Source: Caulobacteraceae bacterium PMMR1
GTDB lineage: Bacteria > Pseudomonadota > Alphaproteobacteria > Caulobacterales > Caulobacteraceae
Direction of reading: 5' to 3'
Length of the DNA: 64,000 bases
Assembly (NCBI GenBank): GCA_000733915.1
Contig: JPOM01000001.1
Span: forward strand, 2,108,001 to 2,172,000
Shown piece after piece: positions 49,505-57,939 of this stretch. The notes below the pieces were generated by a model. The model was not told where the DNA came from. It did no database searches and worked only from the letters and a program-made list of their open reading frames with translations. The position numbers were made by a program, and so were the translations under genes. Numbering within the stretch: position 1 is the stretch's first letter; each line of letters starts with the position of its first letter.

Positions 49505-49537
49505 ACCGGGTCATGCGGCCCATCGGACCGGCTTTTT
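49505..49537 (+). terminator. probable terminator after ABM-VOC gene
   Basis: Stem CCGGgTC / GACCGG (one bulged G) closing a 13-nt loop and followed by CTTTTT, 48 nt after the VOC stop and just before the IS5 copy B target site. Confidence 0.5.
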
Positions 49538-49550
49538 AACATTCATTCTA

Positions 49551-50393
49551 GGTCTTGTACCCGTAAGTGGGGCAGAGGGGATTCACGTTTGGGCCGGATC
49601 GTGATTCAAGCTCCAAAACGGGAGCTTCGCGATGAGTCGCTTCGATCTGACCGAGTTCGAGTGGCGGGTGATCCAGCCGCTTTTGCCCGACAAGCCGCGC
49701 GGCAATCCGCGGGTGGACGACCGTCGGGTGCTGAACGGCATCTTCTTCTGTCTTCGGGCGGGCCTGCCGTGGCGGGACCTGCCTGAGCGCTACGGCCCCT
49801 ACACGACGGTCTACAACCGCTTCAACCGCTGGCGCAAAGCCGGAGTATGGGACCGGCTGATGGACGCGATTACAGCGGCTTACGATGGCCAGGTACAGAT
49901 GATCGACACCTCCATCGTTCGGGTTCACCAGCACGCCGCCGGCGCAAAAAAGGGGGTGGAGTTCGTCATATGGGGCGCTCCCGAGGCGGGCTGACGACCA
50001 AGATCCATGCCGTCGTGGACGCCCGCGGCCTGCCCATCCGCCTCGCGCTCTCGCCCGGCCAGGCTCACGACGCCAGCCTGATCGAGGAACTGCTGGAAGG
50101 CCTGCCCCGTGGCGCCATGCTGCTCGGCGACCGAGCCTATGACGCCGACAAGATCAGGGCTCGGCAGAGCGAGCGGGGCGGCTGGGCTAATCTCCCGCCC
50201 AAGCGCAACCGCATCGAACCGATCGTCTTCAGCCCGCCCTCTACCGCCGCCGCAACCTGGTCGAGCGCTTCTTCTGCAGGCTCAAGCAGTTCCGACGCGT
50301 CGCCACCCGCTTCGACAAGCTCGCTCGCAACTTCCTCGCCGCAGCCGCACTCGCCTCAGCCCGCATCTGGCTCCGCGCCGTTGAGTCCACGCC
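49551..50393 (+). mobile_element. IS5-family element, copy B
   Basis: About 843 bp. Left inverted repeat GGTCTTGTACCCGTAAG; right end read inverted GGGCGTGGACTCAACGG. CTA direct repeats at 49548-49550 and 50394-50396. The first ~600 bp are nearly identical to copy A, but the last ~160 bp are clearly diverged, so the copy is a mosaic. It inserted exactly at the stop codon of the phytanoyl-CoA-dioxygenase-like gene, whose TAG is regenerated from the duplicated CTA. Confidence 0.8.
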
Positions 50394-50397
50394 CTAG
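49632..50397 (+). pseudogene. IS5-family transposase, copy B (OrfB broken)
   Basis: OrfA (49632-49994) is intact with QMIDTSIVRVHQHAAG, and the A6G5 slip site is at 49946-49956. OrfB follows to IEPIVFSP, where the sequence CAGCCCGCCCTC lacks one base relative to copy A (CAGCCCGCACCTC), putting the Glu-containing C-terminus out of frame. With the base restored it would read LVERFFCRLKQFRRVATRFDK and stop at TAG 50395-50397, in flanking DNA. As written it is inactive. Confidence 0.8.
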
Positions 50398-51143
50398 TCA
50401 AGTGACGCTCGAAGCGCTTCGAGCTTGGCCATATTCGCGAAGCTGAAGATATAGGCTCGACGCCCGTTCAGCGACCGGTTCGGCGCGGTATAATGCGGCG
50501 TCGCATAGCCGTGCACGGTGGCCGATCCTGCCGAAAGCGGGCATTTGACGGCCCGCTGCAGCGGCAGCCAGGCCGGTGGATCTTCGATCGCGAGCAGCCG
50601 CCCTTCGTCGTCCGGCGCACCCCCGGCGACATAATGCGGCGGCATCGGCTGGTCCTGCACGCCGGGTATGAACTCCATGCAGCCCATGGTCTCATCGACG
50701 TCGTCCAGCGCCATCCAGAACTGGACGATCACGTCGTTTGGCCAGTGCGTGCCGGCGGGTGTCGTCGGCATCCGCGCATAGGACATGTCCATATGCCACG
50801 GCGTCTCGTGCGGATGACCGGGGGGCTTGTAGATCAGCATCGAAAACAGGAATTTTGGGTCGTCGGAGCCCAAAAGGCTGGTCGCGATCTGCCTGGCCCG
50901 ATCCAGCGCCGCGTTGTGCGCGAAGAGCGGGTGGTGCAGATGCGGCATCATGATCTGGCGCGTGAGGCCGCCCAGGTCTCGATCGGTGCCGGGGCACGGG
51001 ATCGACCCGTCAAGCATGCCATCATACACGGATCGCATCTCGCTCAGCAGCGCAAGCCCGGCCAGCTTCTCAGCAATGGTGAAGCCGTCCCGCTGGAACT
51101 GCGCGGAAAGCGCTTCATCGGTGTGGTTTTCAATCTCGGTCAT
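50394..51143 (-). CDS. phytanoyl-CoA dioxygenase (PhyH)-like Fe(II)/2-oxoglutarate oxygenase
   Basis: A 249-residue cytoplasmic protein. Metal-binding HxD is in ETPWHMDMSYARMP, and the distal His is probably in TVHGYATPHYTAPNRS with the 2-oxoglutarate Arg in NRSLNGRRAY. QFWMALDDVDETMGCMEFIP is typical of PhyH-family proteins. The 3' end abuts IS5 copy B, which inserted at the stop codon without loss. Divergent from a TetR gene with a palindromic operator between. Probably hydroxylates a small carboxylate or xenobiotic; substrate unknown. Confidence 0.87.
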   Translation of the reverse strand: MTEIENHTDEALSAQFQRDGFTIAEKLAGLALLSEMRSVYDGMLDGSIPCPGTDRDLGGLTRQIMMPHLHHPLFAHNAALDRARQIATSLLGSDDPKFLFSMLIYKPPGHPHETPWHMDMSYARMPTTPAGTHWPNDVIVQFWMALDDVDETMGCMEFIPGVQDQPMPPHYVAGGAPDDEGRLLAIEDPPAWLPLQRAVKCPLSAGSATVHGYATPHYTAPNRSLNGRRAYIFSFANMAKLEALRASLD

Positions 51144-51163
51144 GAGCGCTTTGCGTCATTCGC

Positions 51164-51177
51164 TGACCACATGGTCA
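51164..51177. promoter_or_regulatory. TetR operator between phyH-like and tetR genes
   Basis: Perfect inverted repeat TGACCACATGGTCA (TGACCA-N2-TGGTCA) 21 nt upstream of the phyH-like start and 52 nt upstream of the TetR start. The same palindrome recurs at 51907 and 51931. Confidence 0.7.
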
Positions 51178-51228
51178 ACCGTATTTGAAGGCCTTGTCCG
51201 GTGATTGGTCAGCACGCTAGAATGACGC

Positions 51229-51888
51229 ATGCCGATCAAGAGTACCGACGCTTCGCCAAAACCGCGCCAGCAGCAAGCGGACGAGACACGTCTCGCGGTC
51301 CTGACAGCCGCAGCAGCCCTGTTCTCCCAAGCGAGTTACGAAGGAGTCGCGCTGGACACGATCGCGACCAATTCGGGTGTTCGCAAAAACACCCTCCTGT
51401 ACCACTTCCAATCCAAGGAGAATCTCTGGCGCGAGACGGTCGAGTGGGTATTTGGTGAGGTAGACGCCTTTTTCGCGGACGCCGTCGCAGACCGGAAGCG
51501 AAATTCGCTTGAGGGTCTGGAACGCTTTATCGGGGTGTATCTCGAGTCTTGCCGTAGATACCCCGCTTATGTGCTTATCCCGATGCTCGAAGGCGTGGTT
51601 CCGAGCTGGCGAACGGATTGGATCGCCGATCGCCATCTGAAGCGTCATGTCGCCAGCTTCGGCGTCTACATCCGCGGCCTTGTGGGCGAAGGCGTTTTGC
51701 CTCCGATCGAGCCGCTGCACTTGCAGAACGTCCTCACCGGAGGCGCGCAGATCTTCATCGCCATGGCGCCGTTATGGGAACGTGCGCTGGGTATCGACGC
51801 GCGCAATGCTGCATTTGTCGAGTCCTATGCCGCTTCGCTCGTCGATCTCATCGAGCGCGCCAGCCGCAAGCCGACCGGCGCTAAATAA
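51229..51888 (+). CDS. TetR-family transcriptional regulator
   Basis: A 219-residue protein. HTH region: TRLAVLTAAAALFSQASYEG, VALDTIATNSGVRKNTLLYH, FQSKENLWRETVEWVF. The C-terminal ligand domain (YIRGLVGEGVLPPIEPLHLQ, GGAQIFIAMAPLWERALG) is generic. Less GC-rich and different in codon feel from core genes. Divergent from the phyH-like gene and flanked on both sides by TGACCA-type palindromes, so it very likely represses its own cluster. Ligand unknown. Confidence 0.9.
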   Translation: MPIKSTDASPKPRQQQADETRLAVLTAAAALFSQASYEGVALDTIATNSGVRKNTLLYHFQSKENLWRETVEWVFGEVDAFFADAVADRKRNSLEGLERFIGVYLESCRRYPAYVLIPMLEGVVPSWRTDWIADRHLKRHVASFGVYIRGLVGEGVLPPIEPLHLQNVLTGGAQIFIAMAPLWERALGIDARNAAFVESYAASLVDLIERASRKPTGAK

Positions 51889-51906
51889 TAAATCTTGATT
51901 CTTTCC

Positions 51907-51918
51907 GACCATATGGTC
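51907..51918. promoter_or_regulatory. TetR operator copy 2
   Basis: GACCATATGGTC, the inner part of TGACCA-N2-TGGTCA, 19 nt after the TetR stop and 24 bp (centre to centre) from the next copy. Confidence 0.65.
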
Positions 51919-51930
51919 AGTCTAATGGCT

Positions 51931-51942
51931 GACCATATGGTC
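51931..51942. promoter_or_regulatory. TetR operator copy 3, adjoining an ATG
   Basis: GACCATATGGTC (preceded by T, giving TGACCATATGGTC), ending 2 nt before the ATG at 51944 of a gene destroyed by IS256 copy 2. A repressor here would cover the translation start. Confidence 0.65.
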
Positions 51943-51943
51943 T

Positions 51944-51989
51944 ATGGCGCGTGGCAAAGTCGGGCAGGGCCGACCTGCCGACCGCGGCG
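51944..51989 (+). pseudogene. 5' stump of a TetR-controlled gene cut by IS256
   Basis: Only about 15 codons (MARGKVGQGRPADRG) remain before the IS256 left end near 51990. Two operators directly upstream indicate this was a regulated cargo gene. Identity cannot be recovered from the stump. Confidence 0.45.
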
Positions 51990-53185
51990 GATCGTGTTTC
52001 GAGCCGTGGTGTAGCTTCGGCGGTGTGATCCGCGCGATCTCCGGCTGGGCCGGGTCTGGTCAGGCGGCCATGGCGGGCAGGCGGACGAGGGCATCATCGC
52101 TGAGCGGTGCGAAGCTTTCCAGCGGCATGTAGCGGGAGCGCTGGACGGCCCATTCGTCGGATTGCTCGAGCAGGATGGCGCCGACGCGGCGGGCGAGCGC
52201 GGCCTCGTTTGGGAAGATGCCGACGACCTCGGTTCGCCGCTTGATCTCCCGGTTCACTGGCTCGATCGGGTTCACCGAGTGGATCTTCACCCGATGGGCG
52301 GCCGGGAAGCTCATGTAGGCCAGCACGTCGTCCTCGGCCCGGTCCATCAGCTCGGCGAGCTTGGGCAGCTTGGGGCGCAGCTGGTCGGAGACCCTGCGCC
52401 ACTGGGCCTTTGCGGCCTCGGCGTCATCCTGGGCGAAGGCGGCGGCCATCCGCGCCGAGACCACGCGCCGACCGTTCTTGCCAGCGTGGGCCAGGGCGTT
52501 GCGGGCGAAGTGCACGCGGCAGCGCTGGTGAGTGGCGCTCAGCACCCGCGCGGCCGCCGCCTTCAGCCCCGCGTGAGCGTCGGAGACGACCAGCTTCACG
52601 CCGCGCAGGCCGCGGCGGGCCAGCTTGCGCAGGAACTCCGTCCAGAAGGTCTCCGCCCATCGCCCGGACCAGGTCGTCCACCGAGCGGGTGGAGACGCCT
52701 TGGACGCAGGCCTCCTGGATCACTGCGGTCAGCGCCTTCTCCGCCAGCCGCCGTGGCTCGAGAAAGAACGGGAAGTAGCTGCCCTTCCGAAGCTTCGGGA
52801 TGCGCAGCTCGACGGTCCCGGCGCGGGTCTCCCCGTCGCGGTCACGATAGCCGTTGCGCTGCACCAGCCGCTCGGCGCTCTTCTCCCCATGCTCCGCGCC
52901 GGTGAGCTGGCCCGCCTCCAGCTCCATCCGCCGCTGGGCGGCGAAGCCGATCATCTCGCGCAGCAAATCGGCGTCGGCGCTCTTCTCCATCAGCCCGCGA
53001 AGGGCGATCATGTCCTCGGTCATCTTCGGTCTCGTGGTCTTGGGTTGAGGTCGGCAAATCCGACCCTAACCGATGATCGCAGATGACCACCGCGCGACAC
53101 CGCTCGCTCGCTACGGCGCCTTGTGGGGGCGCGCTACGCGAGCGGCTTCGCTACCGCCCAGCTACACCACGTCTGGGGACACGAC
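51990..53185 (-). mobile_element. IS256-family element, copy 2 (both ends present, internally deleted)
   Basis: Both inverted repeats are readable: left near 51990 (ATCGTGTTTCGAGCCGTGG) and right ending ACACGAC at 53185 (inverse of GTCGTGTCCCCAGACGTGG). The element is in inverted orientation to copy 1. No matching direct repeat flanks the ends, so post-insertion rearrangement is likely. Confidence 0.88.
52060..53023 (-). pseudogene. IS256-family transposase remnant, copy 2
   Basis: Same two segments as copy 1: [20 protein letters not shown] to VDDLVRAMG, then, after the same internal deletion, [20 protein letters not shown] and [17 protein letters not shown]. This copy keeps the C-terminus (VGAILLEQSDEWAVQRSRYM, SDDALVRLPAMAA). 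Differs from copy 1 by only a few bases. The N-terminal catalytic segment is missing, so it is inactive in cis. Confidence 0.87.
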
Positions 53186-53384
53186 CCCAAGGCACGCTTG
53201 GCCCCGCTCTCCCGCTTCTTCAAAAGCCTGCTTGCGACCTTTACGCGGCCCTTATGCTGAAGCCCGCGCATCCGTCTCGCGCCTTCACGGGCGCGCAGGC
53301 CACCCTTGGACGGAGATCAGGGCTCGGGCGCCCGCAACCGCTGAGGGTCGAGACCGCCCTTGTCCCACTGGAAATGAGGGCTTC

Positions 53385-53468
53385 ATGCTCGACCTTGTCT
53401 TCCTCGCGCTGGGGCTGGCGGCCTTTGCGCTCTTCGCCGGCTACGCCGCCCTCCTGAGGCGGCTCTAA
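53385..53468 (+). CDS. small membrane protein preceding kdpF
   Basis: A 27-residue ORF (MLDLVFLALGLAAFALFAGY then AALLRRL) with GAGGG 7 nt before ATG and one transmembrane helix. TAATG overlap with kdpF. Similar tiny ORFs with a hydrophobic helix and a basic end precede kdpF in several bacteria, as I recall. Function unknown; probably an accessory subunit or a leader for translational coupling. Confidence 0.65.
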   Translation: MLDLVFLALGLAAFALFAGYAALLRRL

Positions 53469-53554
53469 TGCTTGAGATGCTGATCTGGGGGGCGGGCGCG
53501 CTCGTCATCGGCGGCTACATGCTGGTCGCCCTCATCCGGCCGGAGAAGTTCTGA
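53468..53554 (+). CDS. kdpF: KdpF, small subunit of K+-transporting ATPase
   Basis: A 28-residue membrane peptide ([20 protein letters not shown] then ALIRPEKF). The ending RPEKF is the KdpF hallmark. Overlaps both neighbours (TAATG upstream, TGATG downstream). Stabilises the KdpABC complex. Confidence 0.88.
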   Translation: MLEMLIWGAGALVIGGYMLVALIRPEKF

Positions 53555-55263
53555 TGAACGGCCCGGGCTGGATGGAAATCGTCCTCACCATCGCCGTCAC
53601 GGTCGCCTTGGCGTGGCCGCTCGGCGCCTATCTCGCGCGGGTCTGGCAGGGTGAGCGCACCTGGCTCGACCCGGTGCTGCGGCCGGTCGAGCGCGTCATC
53701 TACGCCGGGTGCGGGGTGAGGGCTGACCGGAGTCAGGGATGGCTGTCCTACGCCGCCAGCTTCCTCGCGTTTTCCGCGGCGAGCTTCGTGGTGCTATACC
53801 TGACCCTGCGCTTCCAGGACCTGCTGCCGCTGAACCCTCAGGGCTTCAAGGGCGTCTCGCCGGACCTGGCGTTCAACACGGCGGTCAGCTTCGTCTCCAA
53901 CACCAACTGGCAGTCCTACGTCCCCGAGCAGGCGCTCTCGACCTTCTCGCAGATGGCCGGGCTGACCTCGCACAACTTCCTGTCGGCGGCGGCCGGGATC
54001 GCCGTGGCCGCAGCGATGGCGCGAGCCTTCGCCGCCCACCGCGGAGAGGGCATCGGCAACTTCTGGGCCGATCTCACGCGGATCACGCTCTACGTCCTGC
54101 TGCCGGTCTCGCTGGTGTTGGCGGTGGCCTACATCGCGCTCGGCGAGCCGCAGACGCTGCTGGCCAATGTCACCGCGCATACCTTGGAAGGCGGCAAGCA
54201 GACCATCGCGCTCTTCCCTACGGCCAGCCAGGAGGCGATCAAGCAGCTTGGCACCAACGGCGGCGGGATCTTCAACGCCAACTCCGCCCATCCCTTCGAA
54301 AACCCGAACGCCTGGACCAATCTCCTCGAGATCGTCTCGATGAACGTGCTGGGCTACGCCTGTGTCGTCGCCTTCGGCCGGATCGTGTTGGCGCGCAAGG
54401 ACGCCCGGGCCCTGGTAACGGTCATGGCGCTGTTCGTCGTGGCGGCGGCCTCGGCCATCTACGCCACCGAGACGCAGGTCCCGCCGGCCCAGGCGGCCGC
54501 GCACGTCGCCACTGACGTCAGCATGGAAGGCAAGGAGGTCCGCTTTGGCGCGCCCTCGACCGCCGTCTGGGCCGCGGCCACGACGGGCGCCTCGTGCGGC
54601 GGCGTAAACGCCATGCTCGACAGCTTTATGCCGCTGGGCGGCGGCGTGGCGATGTTCATGATGCAGCTTGGCGAAATACTGCCGGGCGGGGTCGGCTCGG
54701 GCCTCTACGGCATGGTCGTCATGGCCCTGATCGCGGTCTTCGTGGCGGGCCTGATGGTCGGCCGCACGCCGGAGTACCTCGGCAAGAAGGTCGAGGCCCG
54801 CGAGATCAAATACGCCATGCTGGCCGTGTTGATCCTGCCGCTCGCGATCCTCGGTTTCACCGCCGTGGCCGCGGTGCTGCCCGTCGCGCTGAAGGGCCTC
54901 GCCAATCCCGGCGCGCATGGGCTGTCCGAGATTCTTTACGCCTACTCTTCGGCCTCGGGGAACAACGGCTCGGCGTTCGCCGGCCTCTCGGCCAACACTC
55001 CGTGGTGGAACACCACGCTTGGCATCGCCATGCTGCTTGGCCGCTTCGCCTATGTGATCCCCGTGTTCGCCATCGCCGGCTCGCTGGTGGCCAAGCCGAA
55101 GCTGGCGGCCACCGCCGGCACCTTCCCGACCGACGGACCCCTGTTCGTGGGCCTGCTGGTCGGCGTCATCCTCATCATGGGCGGGCTGCAGTTCTTCCCC
55201 GCCCTGGCGCTCGGACCGATCGTGGAGCACTTCCAGGCGCTCCAGGCGGTTGCAGCGCGCTGA
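53554..55263 (+). CDS. kdpA: KdpA, K+-binding subunit
   Basis: A 569-residue membrane protein with about ten helices. Selectivity-filter-like segments are [64 protein letters not shown] and [20 protein letters not shown]. Selects K+ and passes it to KdpB. ATG overlaps the kdpF stop. 16 nt before kdpB. Confidence 0.97.
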   Translation: MNGPGWMEIVLTIAVTVALAWPLGAYLARVWQGERTWLDPVLRPVERVIYAGCGVRADRSQGWLSYAASFLAFSAASFVVLYLTLRFQDLLPLNPQGFKGVSPDLAFNTAVSFVSNTNWQSYVPEQALSTFSQMAGLTSHNFLSAAAGIAVAAAMARAFAAHRGEGIGNFWADLTRITLYVLLPVSLVLAVAYIALGEPQTLLANVTAHTLEGGKQTIALFPTASQEAIKQLGTNGGGIFNANSAHPFENPNAWTNLLEIVSMNVLGYACVVAFGRIVLARKDARALVTVMALFVVAAASAIYATETQVPPAQAAAHVATDVSMEGKEVRFGAPSTAVWAAATTGASCGGVNAMLDSFMPLGGGVAMFMMQLGEILPGGVGSGLYGMVVMALIAVFVAGLMVGRTPEYLGKKVEAREIKYAMLAVLILPLAILGFTAVAAVLPVALKGLANPGAHGLSEILYAYSSASGNNGSAFAGLSANTPWWNTTLGIAMLLGRFAYVIPVFAIAGSLVAKPKLAATAGTFPTDGPLFVGLLVGVILIMGGLQFFPALALGPIVEHFQALQAVAAR

Positions 55264-55279
55264 CCCCGGAACCCCACAC

Positions 55280-57349
55280 ATGACCCTCGCAACCCATCCC
55301 CTGGGCGAAGACCGCCGCAAGGCCTCCGCCCTGGTGTCGAGCTTCTCGGGTCCGATGCTGGTGCGCGCCCTCGGCGACGCCTGCCTCAAGCTCGATCCGC
55401 GCAAGCTGACGGGCAACCCGGTCATCTTCGCCACCGAGATCATCGCCATCCTGGCCACTGTCTCGACCGCGCTGGCGGTCGCCCGCGGCGGCGATTGGGG
55501 CTTTGCCTTGCAGATGGCGATCTGGCTCTGGGCCACGGTCCTCTTCGCCAATTTCGCCGAGAGCATCGCCGAAGGCCGCGGCAAGGCTGCGGCCGACAGC
55601 CTCCGCGCCACCCGCGTGACGACCAAGGCCAAGCTGCTCGACCATCCGAGCGCGCGCGATTACACGCTCAAGCCGGCGCACGAACTCGCCGTGGATGACG
55701 TGATCCTGGTAGAGGCGGGGGAGATCATCCCCGCCGACGGGGAGATCATCGAGGGAGTGGCCTCGGTCAACGAGGCGGCCATCACCGGGGAGAGCGCCCC
55801 GGTGATCCGCGAGAGCGGCGGCGACCGCAGCGCCGTCACCGGCGGCACGACCGTCGTCTCCGACTGGATCAAGGTGCGGGTGACCGCGTCCGCGGGTAGC
55901 ACCTTCCTCGACCGCATGATCGCCATGGTCGAAGGCGCGGACCGGCGCAAGACGCCGAATGAGATCGCTCTGGCGGTGCTGCTCGCCGGCCTGACCCTGA
56001 TCTTCCTGATCGCGGTCGTGACCCTGCTAGGTCTTGGCGCCTACTCGGGCGTGAAGCTCTCGCCGCTGGTGCTGGGCGCACTCTTCGTCTGTCTGATCCC
56101 AACCACCATCGGCGGCCTGCTCAGCGCCGTCGGGATCGCCGGCATGGACCGGCTCCTGAAGGTCAACGTCCTCGCCACCTCCGGCCGGGCGGTGGAGGCG
56201 GCCGGCGACTGCGACACCCTGCTGCTCGACAAGACCGGCACCATCACCTTCGGCAACCGCATGGCCACCGAGGTCATCCCCGCGCCCGGCGTGCGCCCTG
56301 AGCGGGCCATGGAGGCGGCGTTGATCGCCTCGCTCGCCGACGAGACACCGGAAGGCCGCTCCATCGTCGAGCTCGCGCGGGGTCAGGGCGTTGATGTCCA
56401 AGCCCCAGCCGGCGCCGAGGTGATCCCGTTCTCGGCCACGACCCGGCAGTCGGGACTGAACGCCAGCGGCCGGGTCTGGCGCAAGGGCGCCGTGGACGCC
56501 GTTCTGAAGACGCTCGGCATGGCCCAAGGCGAGATGCCGAAGGAACTTGCCGCCGCCGTGGATCGCATCGCCCGCTCAGGCGGCACACCCCTCGCTGTCA
56601 GCGAAGATGGCGCGCTGGTCGGCGTCATCCATCTCAAGGACGTCGTGAAGCCCAACGTGAAGGAGCGCTTCGCCGACCTGCGCCGCATGGGCATGCGCAC
56701 TGTGATGATCACCGGCGACAACCCGATCACCGCCGCGGCGATCGCCTCTGAGGCTGGCGTCGATGATTTTCTTGCGGAGGCGACGCCGGAGGACAAGCTG
56801 CGGCTGATCCGCGCCGAGCAGGCCAAGGGACGCCTCGTGGCGATGTGCGGCGACGGCGCCAACGACGCCCCGGCCCTGGCTCAATCGGACGTGGGCGTGG
56901 CCATGCAGACGGGCGCGCAGGCTGCTCGCGAGGCCGGCAACATGGTCGACCTCGACAGCGACCCGACGAAGGTCATCGAGATTGTGGAGATCGGCAAGCA
57001 GCTGCTGATCACGCGCGGTGCGCTCACGACCTTCTCAATCGCCAACGACGTGGCGAAGTATTTCGCGATCATTCCGGCGATCTTCGTCGGCGCCCTACCG
57101 GCGCTCGGCGCGCTGAACGTCATGGGCCTCGCGAGCCCGAAGAGCGCGATCCTCTCGGCGGTGATCTTCAACGCGCTGATCATCGTCCTGTTGATCCCCT
57201 TGGCGCTCAGGGGCGTGAAGTACCGGCCGATCGGGGCCGGACGCTTACTGCAGCGCAACCTCCTGATCTACGGCCTGGGCGGCCTCGTGGCGCCCTTCGT
57301 CGGGATCAAGCTCGTGGATCTCCTCGTCTCAGCCCTGGGGCTCGCCTGA
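55280..57349 (+). CDS. kdpB: KdpB, P-type ATPase subunit
   Basis: A 689-residue P-type ATPase. Phosphorylation Asp317 in [13 protein letters not shown]; other motifs are [18 protein letters not shown] (A domain), [40 protein letters not shown]. Membrane K+ pump energised by ATP. The stop overlaps kdpC by TGATG. ATG 55280 chosen; the upstream in-frame extension is short and not conserved-looking. Confidence 0.97.
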   Translation: MTLATHPLGEDRRKASALVSSFSGPMLVRALGDACLKLDPRKLTGNPVIFATEIIAILATVSTALAVARGGDWGFALQMAIWLWATVLFANFAESIAEGRGKAAADSLRATRVTTKAKLLDHPSARDYTLKPAHELAVDDVILVEAGEIIPADGEIIEGVASVNEAAITGESAPVIRESGGDRSAVTGGTTVVSDWIKVRVTASAGSTFLDRMIAMVEGADRRKTPNEIALAVLLAGLTLIFLIAVVTLLGLGAYSGVKLSPLVLGALFVCLIPTTIGGLLSAVGIAGMDRLLKVNVLATSGRAVEAAGDCDTLLLDKTGTITFGNRMATEVIPAPGVRPERAMEAALIASLADETPEGRSIVELARGQGVDVQAPAGAEVIPFSATTRQSGLNASGRVWRKGAVDAVLKTLGMAQGEMPKELAAAVDRIARSGGTPLAVSEDGALVGVIHLKDVVKPNVKERFADLRRMGMRTVMITGDNPITAAAIASEAGVDDFLAEATPEDKLRLIRAEQAKGRLVAMCGDGANDAPALAQSDVGVAMQTGAQAAREAGNMVDLDSDPTKVIEIVEIGKQLLITRGALTTFSIANDVAKYFAIIPAIFVGALPALGALNVMGLASPKSAILSAVIFNALIIVLLIPLALRGVKYRPIGAGRLLQRNLLIYGLGGLVAPFVGIKLVDLLVSALGLA

Positions 57350-57939
57350 TGCTCGCCCAAGCTCGCGCCGCCGTCGTCTCGACCCTGTTCTTCACCTTGC
57401 TGCTGGGGATCGGCTATCCGCTGCTGGTCACCGCCATCGGCCAGCTCGCCTTTCCAGCCCAGGCGGGGGGCAGCCTGATCCGCGACCGGTCGGGCCAGGT
57501 GATCGGCTCCGCGCTGATCGCGCAGAAGTTCGACCGGCCCGAATACCTGCATCCGCGTCCCTCCGCGGCGGGCTCGGACGGCTACGATGCGTCCGGGTCC
57601 TCAGGCTCCAACCTGGGACCGCTGAACCCCGACCTCGCAAAGCGCATGCACAAGGACGCCGACGCGCTCCGCGCGCAGGGTGTCAAGGCCATCCCGGCTG
57701 ACGCTGTGACCACCTCCGGATCGGGCCTGGACCCGGACATCTCGCCAGCCAACGCGCGCATGCAGGCGGCCCGCATCGCCGCGGCCCGCGGTGCGCCGGA
57801 GGCGGAGGTGCTGAGGGTGATCGAGGCCCATGTCTCGCCGCCCCTACTCGGGATCTTTGGCCAGCCGACAGTGAACGTGCTGAAGACCAACCTTGCGCTC
57901 GACACCGCCTTGCCAAGGGGCGAACCTCCCCGCCGATGA
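57349..57939 (+). CDS. kdpC: KdpC subunit
   Basis: A 196-residue protein with one N-terminal helix (VVSTLFFTLLLGIGYPLLVT) and the periplasmic KdpC domain: GSALIAQKFDRPEYLHPRPS, SGSSGSNLGPLNPDLAKR, TTSGSGLDPDISPANARMQA and IFGQPTVNVLKTNLAL. Couples KdpA and KdpB. Overlaps kdpD by 4 nt. Confidence 0.95.
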   Translation: MLAQARAAVVSTLFFTLLLGIGYPLLVTAIGQLAFPAQAGGSLIRDRSGQVIGSALIAQKFDRPEYLHPRPSAAGSDGYDASGSSGSNLGPLNPDLAKRMHKDADALRAQGVKAIPADAVTTSGSGLDPDISPANARMQAARIAAARGAPEAEVLRVIEAHVSPPLLGIFGQPTVNVLKTNLALDTALPRGEPPRR

